64,000 nt of DNA from Acinetobacter haemolyticus CIP 64.3 = MTCC 9819 (GTDB lineage: Bacteria; Pseudomonadota; Gammaproteobacteria; Pseudomonadales; Moraxellaceae), in NCBI RefSeq assembly GCF_000369065.1, contig NZ_KB849812.1, positions 192,804 to 256,803 on the forward strand, in the 5' to 3' direction. How positions within the stretch are numbered: the first letter of the stretch is position 1; the number at the start of each line of letters is the position of its first letter. The position numbers and the translations under genes are program-made. The notes under the pieces are model-generated. The model saw only the letters and a list, made by a program, of their open reading frames with translations. It was not told the origin of the DNA and made no database searches. This document shows positions 9,717 through 18,153 of this stretch, one piece after another.

Positions 9717-12700
9717 ACCATTTTAGTGGCACAATTTGACGGCGCATGGTATTGATTGGCATGCCATCCCCCCCTACGATGCTATCTTTGGCATTTGGAT
9801 TCAATATTTGACGTGTTGCTTCATTTTTCTCATCCACTCCTGTACCCACCCCAGCCATTACATCTACTATTCCTCGTCCCGCGCCAAAACTCATATCCGT
9901 AACATTGAGTTCACAGATACCAAAAGGTAAACAATAACGTTGTACCGTAGTAATACCTTGAGCTTGCACTCGACAACTATCTGATGTGCCATTTGGGTTG
10001 TAAACGCTGGCATATAAACTTTTATTCATGACCACCATTTCACCCAAGACTTTACTCGATGCGGTATTGGTTATTGTTGTTTCATTACCATTTGAGTCTA
10101 GCTGCTTACCAATGACAGTTTCAGCAGAAATATACCAACCATTTTGTACGCGTTTATTACCTGAATTTTGTACATCTGACAGCGTCAAAGCAGTACCATT
10201 TAACTGAGATACATCCATTTTATGTAAATCATTTAATGTAAATTTTGCTGTCAGGGTTTGATGTTCAAACTTAAAGTTGGGATGAATGACTTCACGATCA
10301 AAAAGGTTGTAGATTGTACTCGTCGATGTTCTATCACTGAAAGGAAGACTCCGATTTCCTGAAGCAATACTAATCACAGCACGAGGTTGTTCATGCCCGT
10401 ATACACTAAAGTTTGGCGCTTCATAAAAGCGTTCAGTTGGATTTTTGAAAATAAGTCGAGCAAATCCTTTATTCGAGCTAGCACCTAGATTTGCATCAAA
10501 ATCGATACGCCAAACTTGCCCTCCCAAATCTCCAAAATAAAGATGATCTGTCAAACCATCACCATTGCGATCGGCTGTATTAATTCGACTAACCACACTA
10601 TATTTCATTGCATCGATCTGTAAGCTACTTGCTGCATTGGCACTCGCCCACCATAAAAGCTCCCCATTTTCGGCATCAAACATATACACACCCGCACCTT
10701 TTTCACCAGCTTGATGCGAATAGGCTAGGTTTTCATAGCGTGCATCATATCCACCACCAACGATCATGACGCGTTTCAATTGCCCTTTCCAATACACTTG
10801 CGTAATTGTTGGTTTAGACCAACTTTGCCCCATTTGGCTCAATGCGATCTGTGTATTGGTATCATTGATGATCTGATCTTGATTAATAATACGTTGATGA
10901 TCTGGGTCGATGTGGAATTTAAGGACTGGTTCATTCAACTTAGCCAAATCGAGTGCATAATAACTACGCCCTCCCATACGCAAACCACCATAGGCAACTT
11001 GTTTACCTTTTATGACTTTACCTGCATTATCTTTTAAGGTTGTGCCACTTGCATTTCTTGCTTCACCTACAGTTGCGACAACTCGGCTACTACTGCTACC
11101 GCTACTTACACGCTGCATTCCATAGACATATTCACTATATAAAGTCCATGCACCATCTACACCATATGCCATATTGGCTTTGACACCGGTTTTCTCTTTT
11201 AGGAAAGCATTGCGTTGCTGGCGGTTTTCCAACATTTCATTTGGTACAAATGCAAAAGTCTCCTCACCTGTTTTAGCATCGACCACATGTAATAAACCTT
11301 GTGTTGTACCAAACAACATATAGTCTTTACGCTCGTTTATTGTACTATCTGCATTAAAAGTCGCTTCTTGCGTTAGTTTTATTGGCGTTGAATGTAGGTT
11401 CATACCAACCTGCCAATTGGTACGATTTGCTTCAGTTAAGTCGACTGCTGTAGCACCTTTTTCTAATTTATAGCCCAAGAGGCTCATCAAGTAATAATCT
11501 TCATCATTTGCATTGTCCCTTTGATTTGGCGCCAAGGAACAGCGACTACTATTTGAAGTATCTAAATAATGGTTATCTATTGTTTTTAATTGATGGGTAG
11601 CAACAAATCGAGCTTTTCCACTCTCATCATTTTCACAACCACGATTAATCAACAAAGTCCTGCCTGTAAGATTTGCTGACGTTTTCAAACTCTCAAGTTT
11701 GGCAAGTAGACCACCTTTATTCCAATCCCTTACATCATAAGGAGATGCGTTCGTACTCCATGCATCTTTAAGCTTAAAAACTGAATTATCGTCTTGTGTG
11801 TAATATTTTTTAAAATTCCCTAACCAACTGGCTTTTTCCGTTGGTTCAAACATACTTTTATACACATCATTGGTCATACGATACGGGGTAAGCGGATCAG
11901 CAGGAAGCGTTTGCAATCCAATGGGGTCAGACTCCATTTCAATCAGATTTTGATTAAAGTCGAGAATACCTTCTGCAATACTCTGAGCACTCGATAATTG
12001 ATACCATCCACCACCGCCATGCACCCCCCAACGCGCTAAATTTGCAACATCAGCGTTATGATTAGGGTCTAAAGGCACAGGAACAACATTATCTAACAAC
12101 TTCGTGAGTTTATTGGTCAAGTTATCCAAACCCAACAATCCCAACACAGCATTCAGCGCACTTAAAAGATTACCTACGACCCCAAGTAGGCTAGACAAAA
12201 CTGTGGTTGGGGCTTTTATTGTTCCCAACTCTTCCGATGTCTTCGCATTTGGAATATGAGCAAAGTCTCGCCCAATACCACCCACACCAGTTTTTATACC
12301 TACACCATTATTATAAGTTCCATCTTTCAGCACACCTGCATAATTTGCAATACAGTTCCAAGTCGCTGAGGATGAACCATTTGCCCATCCACTAGGAACA
12401 GTACCGCAATTAAAAACTGTATTACTTGATGGATTTAATGATCGACTCATTAATTTACGTACTGGGCTATTACTCGAATTAAAAGGTTCACGCGTTGCCC
12501 CTCCCAATAACCCATCAAGCAAATTTGGATCTAAATCAGGAATGCTACCAGTTAATACATATAGACCTTTAGCACTACACTGATTGCTTATTGTTGACGG
12601 ACCAACATAACGATTTCCTGACTTACTGGTAGCAACAGAGACAGGGAAACCACTATAAGCAGATGTATATTGAAGATCATCGTTATAGCGATAGAACGAC

Positions 12701-13956
12701 TTCCATTCGTTTAACTCCAAACCAACCAAAGATGTACCAGTTGTTGGTAGGTCATGGCAATTTGTTGTATTTGTCGCTGTACATTTATTTTTATACCAAC
12801 CAGGCGCATTGCCACCTAGACCTAATAGACTACCATCCCTAAAAGACGCAGCCCAAGTCGCACATTTTCCCGTTACATCATAAGTACTACATTCTTGATA
12901 CTCCCCTATTTTGATCAATCCAATCCCTAAAAGACTGATTTCAATTTTTCGAACTCTCCCAATCTCAACAATTCCAGTACCTTTGGTGGTATTACTCAGC
13001 AAATATGCGCCTGTTTCAGCATAAGCTGTCGCCGTTGGCGTACTTAAACCAGCAAGATTTTTTAAATCATTAATTAAAGTCGGGATTGTACCCAAAGCTC
13101 CAAGAACGACACCAACAAGATCAAGCGCCAACAATTTACTCACCAAATCATTTACTTTGGTGGTGAGACTTGTGACTGGATCAACGCTACTTACTTCAGT
13201 GATTTTTGCTTTAATTTTGGCACGTTGTGCTGCATCTAATGGTTTCGCTTCAACAGCAATCATACCAGCCAATTCATTTTTTCCACTACCAGAAGCATTC
13301 ATTGCAGGAAAAACAGAAAGTCCTACAGAGACATTGTCTGGTAAAGCACTAATTCCCTTTTCGGGATTTCCATCAATCACATCGTGGATGGCTTGTTTAA
13401 CACGATATAAACGGTTGTAACAGCGATATGCAGGACCTGCAATTGCTAGCGGTGGCTTCTCAACCAACTCACAACTATCTTTAATATATTGAACGGAGCC
13501 TCTTAATCCGAGAAGATCAGCACCCAAAACAGGATTGGTGATACCATCAACCCCTTCTAGAATTTGTGTAACAAGTAGAGATGGGATATAACATGATTGC
13601 GGATCTGTTGGCGCTCCCGTATCTAACTTCACTAAGCCTAATAAATTAATATCAACTGTAGCAACTTTACCAAGTAAGCTGGTGACATTCCCGAGCAGAC
13701 CACCACTTAAACATAGTGGATAATCACGCTGTAGATCTGCAATTGGATCTGCCCCCATACTTTGAGATAAATCCACCATCAACATAATCGTGTTACTACT
13801 ACTATTTTGTTGATAAATCTCAATATCACTTGCTGAAGCAATAGAGGAGAGTATTAAAAAGCTTGATAGCACAGTACAACTGAGCAATAACCCTTTTGCT
13901 TTGTCTTGTTGTTTACGCTCACGCTTGGTTAGTTTTCTCATTTTATTATTATTCAT
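9700..13956 (-). CDS. pilY1: PilY1-type pilus tip adhesin (cluster B)
   Basis: A protein of about 1418 residues, exported by a signal peptide (basic start, hydrophobic stretch, ASASDIEIYQ). The N-terminal half is a von Willebrand A-like domain with a MIDAS start DLSQS. The C-terminal half is the PilY1 beta-propeller, with a calcium loop DRNGDGLTD followed by HLYFGDLGGQVWRIDF. PilY1 sits at the tip of type IV pili with the minor pilins and controls extension, retraction and adhesion. The ATG at 13956 follows a GGGGAG site. Compared with the cluster A copy, the vWA half contains extra Leu/Gly-rich hydrophobic segments (see findings). Confidence 0.93.
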   Translation of the reverse strand: MNNNKMRKLTKRERKQQDKAKGLLLSCTVLSSFLILSSIASASDIEIYQQNSSSNTIMLMVDLSQSMGADPIADLQRDYPLCLSGGLLGNVTSLLGKVATVDINLLGLVKLDTGAPTDPQSCYIPSLLVTQILEGVDGITNPVLGADLLGLRGSVQYIKDSCELVEKPPLAIAGPAYRCYNRLYRVKQAIHDVIDGNPEKGISALPDNVSVGLSVFPAMNASGSGKNELAGMIAVEAKPLDAAQRAKIKAKITEVSSVDPVTSLTTKVNDLVSKLLALDLVGVVLGALGTIPTLINDLKNLAGLSTPTATAYAETGAYLLSNTTKGTGIVEIGRVRKIEISLLGIGLIKIGEYQECSTYDVTGKCATWAASFRDGSLLGLGGNAPGWYKNKCTATNTTNCHDLPTTGTSLVGLELNEWKSFYRYNDDLQYTSAYSGFPVSVATSKSGNRYVGPSTISNQCSAKGLYVLTGSIPDLDPNLLDGLLGGATREPFNSSNSPVRKLMSRSLNPSSNTVFNCGTVPSGWANGSSSATWNCIANYAGVLKDGTYNNGVGIKTGVGGIGRDFAHIPNAKTSEELGTIKAPTTVLSSLLGVVGNLLSALNAVLGLLGLDNLTNKLTKLLDNVVPVPLDPNHNADVANLARWGVHGGGGWYQLSSAQSIAEGILDFNQNLIEMESDPIGLQTLPADPLTPYRMTNDVYKSMFEPTEKASWLGNFKKYYTQDDNSVFKLKDAWSTNASPYDVRDWNKGGLLAKLESLKTSANLTGRTLLINRGCENDESGKARFVATHQLKTIDNHYLDTSNSSRCSLAPNQRDNANDEDYYLMSLLGYKLEKGATAVDLTEANRTNWQVGMNLHSTPIKLTQEATFNADSTINERKDYMLFGTTQGLLHVVDAKTGEETFAFVPNEMLENRQQRNAFLKEKTGVKANMAYGVDGAWTLYSEYVYGMQRVSSGSSSSRVVATVGEARNASGTTLKDNAGKVIKGKQVAYGGLRMGGRSYYALDLAKLNEPVLKFHIDPDHQRIINQDQIINDTNTQIALSQMGQSWSKPTITQVYWKGQLKRVMIVGGGYDARYENLAYSHQAGEKGAGVYMFDAENGELLWWASANAASSLQIDAMKYSVVSRINTADRNGDGLTDHLYFGDLGGQVWRIDFDANLGASSNKGFARLIFKNPTERFYEAPNFSVYGHEQPRAVISIASGNRSLPFSDRTSTSTIYNLFDREVIHPNFKFEHQTLTAKFTLNDLHKMDVSQLNGTALTLSDVQNSGNKRVQNGWYISAETVIGKQLDSNGNETTITNTASSKVLGEMVVMNKSLYASVYNPNGTSDSCRVQAQGITTVQRYCLPFGICELNVTDMSFGAGRGIVDVMAGVGTGVDEKNEATRQILNPNAKDSIVGGDGMPINTMRRQIVPLKWYESNE

Positions 13957-13969
13957 GACTCTTACTCCC

Positions 13970-14704
13970 CTATGAACCTGAAGGTTCAAAGTCAGATAAG
14001 AAGCGATATTCCGCTACTTGCATATTATACAAAGGGTTTTCTTCATTACTTTTTAAACAATTGGCTACCTGATTGTCGCCATCGTGATCAATACTTTTAG
14101 TCAAACAACCTTGTTTAGGATCCGTACTATCTGTAAACAATGTTTTATTAGGATCAGAAAGTAAGCCTTTCATTACTGAAATAACGTAAACACGTAAACG
14201 GATATTATTTTCAGTTTTTGCACCTAGACTTTCAGTACCGCGTGCTAAATCCGCAAATGGCACAGTCACCTGTTCTGTCTCGCGCTTAATGTATACCTGT
14301 GTCACAACAGCAGAACGACCACTCGATACTGAATCTTTATGGCAAGCTCCACTCCCCGTTGCCATATTTACAAAAGAGGTGCTGTTTAAACGATAGCTTG
14401 CATTACTCAATTGAAAGGGTTCAGTGCCCTCAAAGCACATCACCAATTCAGCATCTCTGTTGTTTTCATTCTTAAAGAAACCAACAATGCCATTTGTTGC
14501 AGCAATATGTTGCTGAAATGCAGGATTTTGGAAAGCCATTAATGCTGCATCAGAATTTTGTAACAACAATGTTTGCATCTGATTGTTACTCACCAACTTT
14601 AATGAACTCACACTTTGGCGAATAGCAAGCGTTCCAATGATCGTGATCAACAGCACTATCATGAGTACGATAATGAGTGTTGAACCTTTTTGATTATGCA
14701 TCAT
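13970..14704 (-). CDS. pilX: Minor pilin PilX (cluster B)
   Basis: About 244 residues, starting MMHNQKG and then STLIIVLMIVLLITII. It has the prepilin glycine and hydrophobic helix but lacks the Glu5 found in other pilins, as is usual for PilX/GspK-like proteins that cap the priming complex. The ATG at 14704 (or 14701) is preceded by GGAGGGG, which lies in the end of pilW. The gene overlaps the pilW stop region and is followed by pilY1 after 13 bases. It is expected to act with FimT, PilV, PilW and PilY1 to initiate pilus assembly. Confidence 0.88.
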   Translation of the reverse strand: MMHNQKGSTLIIVLMIVLLITIIGTLAIRQSVSSLKLVSNNQMQTLLLQNSDAALMAFQNPAFQQHIAATNGIVGFFKNENNRDAELVMCFEGTEPFQLSNASYRLNSTSFVNMATGSGACHKDSVSSGRSAVVTQVYIKRETEQVTVPFADLARGTESLGAKTENNIRLRVYVISVMKGLLSDPNKTLFTDSTDPKQGCLTKSIDHDGDNQVANCLKSNEENPLYNMQVAEYRFLSDFEPSGS

Positions 14705-14706
14705 GC

Positions 14707-15837
14707 TCAAGCCCCTCCCGTACAAGTCGTTTTACTGCTATCACACCCTTCAGTTACCCAACCCATTGCATTACGAAGTGATATTGTTTGATCTACAACC
14801 TGACGTAATCGAGTATCTTGATAGGTTGGTGTTAACGTTACCTGAGTACCAAGTACCTGAAATGGCTGTTTATTCCGATCTTTGATAATAGATTGATGCC
14901 CCGCAGAATCGGCAGATTGGACCAATACACCTATTTGAACAGCATGCACATGTGGGCGTACAGTTTGAACAACGCCATCTATATTCTTGGTTTTAGCACT
15001 CAAAGCCATATAATTTTTTATATCAGTATAAGCAAGTGAGCTATTTGCGCTCTCAAGCTCACCATCGATATAACCTAGACGAACTTGAAAAAAGTCTACA
15101 TTTGGTAAAATCACCTGACTTGCTGACCAACTTAATAGCAGAGGATTTGCTTCAGTGGCAGCATCTAATTGTGTTTGTGTATATTGAGCAGCTTGACAAC
15201 GCAGAGATTGACGTAAATCAGTTGATGTTGAACCAACAAAATAACGCCGAACAACAAATGTATCAGTTGCTATAGTATTTCCAGAACAATCGAAACCATC
15301 TTGTGGAGATCGATAACGAATTAACAACTGATCATTAGCTAGACCTGTAACATTGGCATTTCCAAAGCTGGTTAATTTGTTATCAGAAAAGCATGCCGTG
15401 CAATTTAAATTAATTTTTGATCCAACATTCTTTGAGGTTAGAATGATTCCTGAATAAGCAATTTGATCATTGACCGCTGGCATTGGCGAGCTCAAATTTG
15501 CTTTACGAATATCATCAACGATGAAGTTTAATCCGAAACTTGCGCTATCCTGAATATGTGCCATCGCCTTTTGTAGCTTATAACTGGTCAGGCCTGTAAT
15601 AAATAATTGTGTTGCTGCAGCGACAATAATTAAGCCTAAAGCCAAAGAAACCATCAGCTCAATCAAAGTAAATCCTGAGCGAGGATTAACAAAGTGAAAC
15701 TTTGTCCGAGCGCAAGACGGAGAGCTATGCTCGAAGTGGCCCGATACCGCAAGACGAGAAGCTATGCTTCGGGTCCGAGGGTTTCGAGCGTAAGACGAAG
15801 AACTGTGTTTAACGTGATTTGTGAGGCTTTTTTTCAT
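14707..15837 (-). CDS. pilW: Minor pilin PilW with unusually long leader (cluster B)
   Basis: A 376-residue minor pilin. The class III signal is intact ([20 protein letters not shown], cleavage expected between Gly55 and Phe56), but the leader before it is 55 residues instead of the usual 6-30. The ATG at 15837 has a GGAGG site ten bases upstream, and no other in-frame start codon lies before the cleavage site, so the long leader is forced. The extra segment (RSIASRLA, HFEHSS, SCARTKFHF, NPRSG) is encoded by a palindromic repeat also present in fimT of this operon. The body resembles PilW/ComB. Whether it is processed normally is unknown. Confidence 0.88.
   Translation of the reverse strand: MKKSLTNHVKHSSSSYARNPRTRSIASRLAVSGHFEHSSPSCARTKFHFVNPRSGFTLIELMVSLALGLIIVAAATQLFITGLTSYKLQKAMAHIQDSASFGLNFIVDDIRKANLSSPMPAVNDQIAYSGIILTSKNVGSKINLNCTACFSDNKLTSFGNANVTGLANDQLLIRYRSPQDGFDCSGNTIATDTFVVRRYFVGSTSTDLRQSLRCQAAQYTQTQLDAATEANPLLLSWSASQVILPNVDFFQVRLGYIDGELESANSSLAYTDIKNYMALSAKTKNIDGVVQTVRPHVHAVQIGVLVQSADSAGHQSIIKDRNKQPFQVLGTQVTLTPTYQDTRLRQVVDQTISLRNAMGWVTEGCDSSKTTCTGGA
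15674..15780. repeat. Palindromic repeat element, copy in pilW leader
   Basis: Two blocks shared with the fimT leader: 15674-15739 (66 bases, six mismatches to 16760-16825) and 15749-15780 (32 bases, four mismatches to 16859-16890). The spacer is 9 bases here and 33 in the other copy, a difference that keeps frame. The blocks contain small hairpins: GAGC-TAT-GCTC, GAAGC-TAT-GCTTC and CAAAGT-GAA-ACTTTG. It looks like a REP-type element that is translated in frame. Confidence 0.8.
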
Positions 15838-15838
15838 T

Positions 15839-16327
15839 TTAATACGCCTCCAAAAATAAACAGTGTGATCCTTTTACATACACACCATCTTTAATACATG
15901 TTTCTATCCCACGATTCCCAGATAAAGAAGTCTCTTCCCATGCAACATAGATACACTGTCTTGCTGCACCTGTTGGACATTCAGAAATAGATAAATTCAT
16001 TCCATTATTTTTAGCATTTAGAGCAGCAATATTTAAATCTTGTTTTGCAATACTTGCGGCATCTCCAACAGTGGCAACCACTTCTGATGTTGGCACTGAT
16101 ACAGCACCCACAACATACGCTCCATCTCTTACCGCTTGAGGATTTGCTCTCATACGTTCTGCGAGATCACGTGCGATCGTGAGTGCTAAAACTTGTTTAC
16201 TTGCCTCTAAACTAGGATCAACTGCCCTCAACTGTAAGGCAGCAAAACCAAGTACAGCAACAGCCAATAAGAACAATGCAACAAGTACCTCAACTAAACC
16301 CACACCTTTTTGATTGTTATATTTCAT
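15839..16327 (-). CDS. pilV: Minor pilin PilV (cluster B)
   Basis: A 162-residue minor pilin with leader MKYNNQKG, cleavage before VGLVEVLVALFLLAVAVLGF and Glu5 present. The ATG at 16327 overlaps the fimT stop (ATGA) and has AGAGGGGG upstream. The pilW ATG follows its stop after one base. It belongs to the pilus priming subcomplex. Its leader is normal and does not carry the repeat found in its two neighbours. Confidence 0.9.
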   Translation of the reverse strand: MKYNNQKGVGLVEVLVALFLLAVAVLGFAALQLRAVDPSLEASKQVLALTIARDLAERMRANPQAVRDGAYVVGAVSVPTSEVVATVGDAASIAKQDLNIAALNAKNNGMNLSISECPTGAARQCIYVAWEETSLSGNRGIETCIKDGVYVKGSHCLFLEAY

Positions 16328-16920
16328 GTGCAAGCCCCCTCTCTTATTCTTGTATCTCCAGTGAGTCCAACGGCTATACAATAGGACAGCCCATTACGGA
16401 GCAAAATAAAATTTGAAGCAGCAGCAATACTTCCGTTATTTCTAAAAATAAGATGAGTTTCGGAACGACTATCAACCGTAATTCCTTTTTCTAAGTGTGC
16501 GACAAAAACTTTATTTTTATTTGGATCAGTGATTCCAAGTGCTGTTATACAACTTGCTTCCGATAAAGAACTTAAACACATGCCTGTTGTACTACGTAAT
16601 GTAACGGCTTGAGCCCGTGCTTCAGATATCTTTATTGCAATCTCACGTGCTGATGATTCTAATTTCTGTTTTGAATACATACTGGCAAATGAGGGGGCAG
16701 CCATGACCGCAATAATGGCAATAATGGAAATGGTTACAATCAGTTCAAATAACGTAAAGCCTGAGCGAGGATGAGCAAAGTGGAACTTTGCCCGAGCGCA
16801 AGACATAGAGCTATGCTCGAAGTGGTAAAGATAACACTGGGCAAAGCTTAGTCGCGTCGCGAGACGAGAAGCTATGCTTCGAATACGAGGATTCGTAATG
16901 CAAAACTTTATCCGTTGCAT
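16324..16920 (-). CDS. fimT: Minor pilin FimT/FimU with unusually long leader (cluster B)
   Basis: A 198-residue pseudopilin of the FimT/GspH type (PRSGFTLFELIVTISIIAII, Glu5 present, then SAREIAIKISEARAQAVTLR). From the ATG at 16920, which has a perfect AGGAGG site six bases away, the leader is 54 residues long and is made of the same repeat-encoded peptide seen in pilW (NPRIRSIASRLA, HFEHSS, SCARAKFHF). An internal ATG at 16806 would give a 16-residue leader (MSCARAKFHFAHPRSG) but has no good ribosome site. It is the first gene of cluster B. Confidence 0.87.
   Translation of the reverse strand: MQRIKFCITNPRIRSIASRLATRLSFAQCYLYHFEHSSMSCARAKFHFAHPRSGFTLFELIVTISIIAIIAVMAAPSFASMYSKQKLESSAREIAIKISEARAQAVTLRSTTGMCLSSLSEASCITALGITDPNKNKVFVAHLEKGITVDSRSETHLIFRNNGSIAAASNFILLRNGLSYCIAVGLTGDTRIREGACT
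16760..16890. repeat. Palindromic repeat element, copy in fimT leader
   Basis: Second copy of the element in the pilW leader: blocks 16760-16825 and 16859-16890, with hairpins CAAAGT-GGA-ACTTTG, GAGC-TAT-GCTC and GAAGC-TAT-GCTTC. It ends exactly at the codons for PRSG, the residues before the prepilin cut. I saw no third copy in this window. Confidence 0.8.
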
Positions 16921-17135
16921 ACAGCCCTCCTATATGCACAATTTTTATAATTTTGAATAATGTTCTAATGTTTAATTATCAATTTCCTACCAAAACAGAA
17001 GGAAATCTATTTTTTGTAGATAAAAGGTAGATATTGTCAGATAACCGATAAATTGTTTAAATAAAATCAACTTAAGTTGTAAAAATGATAAATAAATCAC
17101 ACATCAACAAGATTAAATAAAGAGTTTAAGTAAAT

Positions 17136-17166
17136 AAAAAAGCAAATATCGTGTGATATTTGCTTT
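17136..17166 (-). terminator. Rho-independent terminator after cluster A
   Basis: 12-bp perfect stem AAAGCAAATATC (17139-17150), loop of four, then GATATTTGCTTT (17155-17166). Read on the minus strand it is followed by a T-tract. It lies 30 bases after the last pilE of cluster A, so clusters A and B are probably separate transcription units. The 215 bases from here to the cluster B fimT start should contain the cluster B promoter. Confidence 0.85.
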
Positions 17167-17194
17167 GGTTAAATCTTAATAAATTTATGATGAA

Positions 17195-17653
17195 TCAACG
17201 GCCATCCCAATTTGAAGTTGCTGACGGAACACAAGTCAATCCTGTCTTTTTATTACCTTTATCCCAACAACGTTCACCACGATGATTCAAGACAATATCA
17301 CCATCTCCAACTTGTACGCCAGTTGGAACTGCTGTCAAAGTCCAAGTACCAGCCGTTACATTAGACAAGGTAAGATTATATAAGGTTGTTCCTCCAGACT
17401 GAGGTAAGGTTCCACTATGTCCAACATCAGCCAAACTGATTGCAGTGCCATTAGGTTTTAAAAACGTAAAATTCGCAATCTTATAACGCTGTAAGCGATT
17501 CGCCAGTTCCATCAAGTCTGCTTGAGCATCTGTACGTTTGGTCTTACGCACATGCTCTTGGTAGGATGGATAAGCGATTGCAGCTAAAATTCCAATAATT
17601 GCAACAACAATCATCAATTCAATAAGGGTAAAGCCTTGTATTTTTCTTACCAT
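17195..17653 (-). CDS. pilE: Type IV pilin-like protein PilE, second copy (cluster A)
   Basis: A 152-residue prepilin: leader MVRKIQG, cleavage before [20 protein letters not shown], Glu5 present, cysteines at ERCWDKG and LTCVPS. It overlaps the stop of the preceding pilE by seven bases. It resembles the ComF/PilE proteins that close the minor-pilin operon in Acinetobacter, and has no counterpart in cluster B. The ATG at 17653 is chosen over an upstream in-frame start at 17674. Confidence 0.9.
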   Translation of the reverse strand: MVRKIQGFTLIELMIVVAIIGILAAIAYPSYQEHVRKTKRTDAQADLMELANRLQRYKIANFTFLKPNGTAISLADVGHSGTLPQSGGTTLYNLTLSNVTAGTWTLTAVPTGVQVGDGDIVLNHRGERCWDKGNKKTGLTCVPSATSNWDGR

Positions 17654-18144
17654 TCTTCTCGCCCTGTACCACATGTCGCATTATCGACATTCGTTGCTGT
17701 AATGTTTGCCTTGGTTTTATTTTTACAGCGGACTCCTGAACTGGTCATCAAAAAACTAAAGTTATCCACATTTGTTGTTTCGGCTGTTTTCCAAATACCG
17801 CGCATGACCCAGCTTTGTCCTGTTGCTGCACTATCTGTTAGTGATCTACTCACATCTGCTCCGTCACTAACAGTAATCGTATATTGAATCGCAGCACCTG
17901 TTGCACCAACGGGCAAAACAACCGTACTCGGAAACCCCAAATAATTGAAGTTTCTAGCTTTACTTCTTTCCAGTTCAGTTGATATGCGTTGCATTTCCTG
18001 CTGAGCTTGCGCAGCAATCGCACGCCGAACATATTCTTGATAACTTGGTATCGCTATTGCTGCAAAAATTGCAACAATAACGACAACAATCATTAGTTCA
18101 ACCAAAGTAAACCCTTGAGCAGAGGTTAACCGATTATTTTGCAT
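17647..18144 (-). CDS. pilE: Type IV pilin-like protein PilE, first copy (cluster A)
   Basis: A 165-residue prepilin: leader [11 protein letters not shown], cleavage before [20 protein letters not shown], Glu5 present, cysteines at VRCKNK and ATCGTG, and the EEW ending shared with the cluster B pilE. An AGGGG site precedes the ATG. It lies nine bases after pilY1 and overlaps the next pilE. It is ComE-like, so a role in pilus assembly or DNA uptake is inferred. Confidence 0.9.
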   Translation of the reverse strand: MQNNRLTSAQGFTLVELMIVVVIVAIFAAIAIPSYQEYVRRAIAAQAQQEMQRISTELERSKARNFNYLGFPSTVVLPVGATGAAIQYTITVSDGADVSRSLTDSAATGQSWVMRGIWKTAETTNVDNFSFLMTSSGVRCKNKTKANITATNVDNATCGTGREEW

Positions 18145-18153
18145 TGCTCACCC

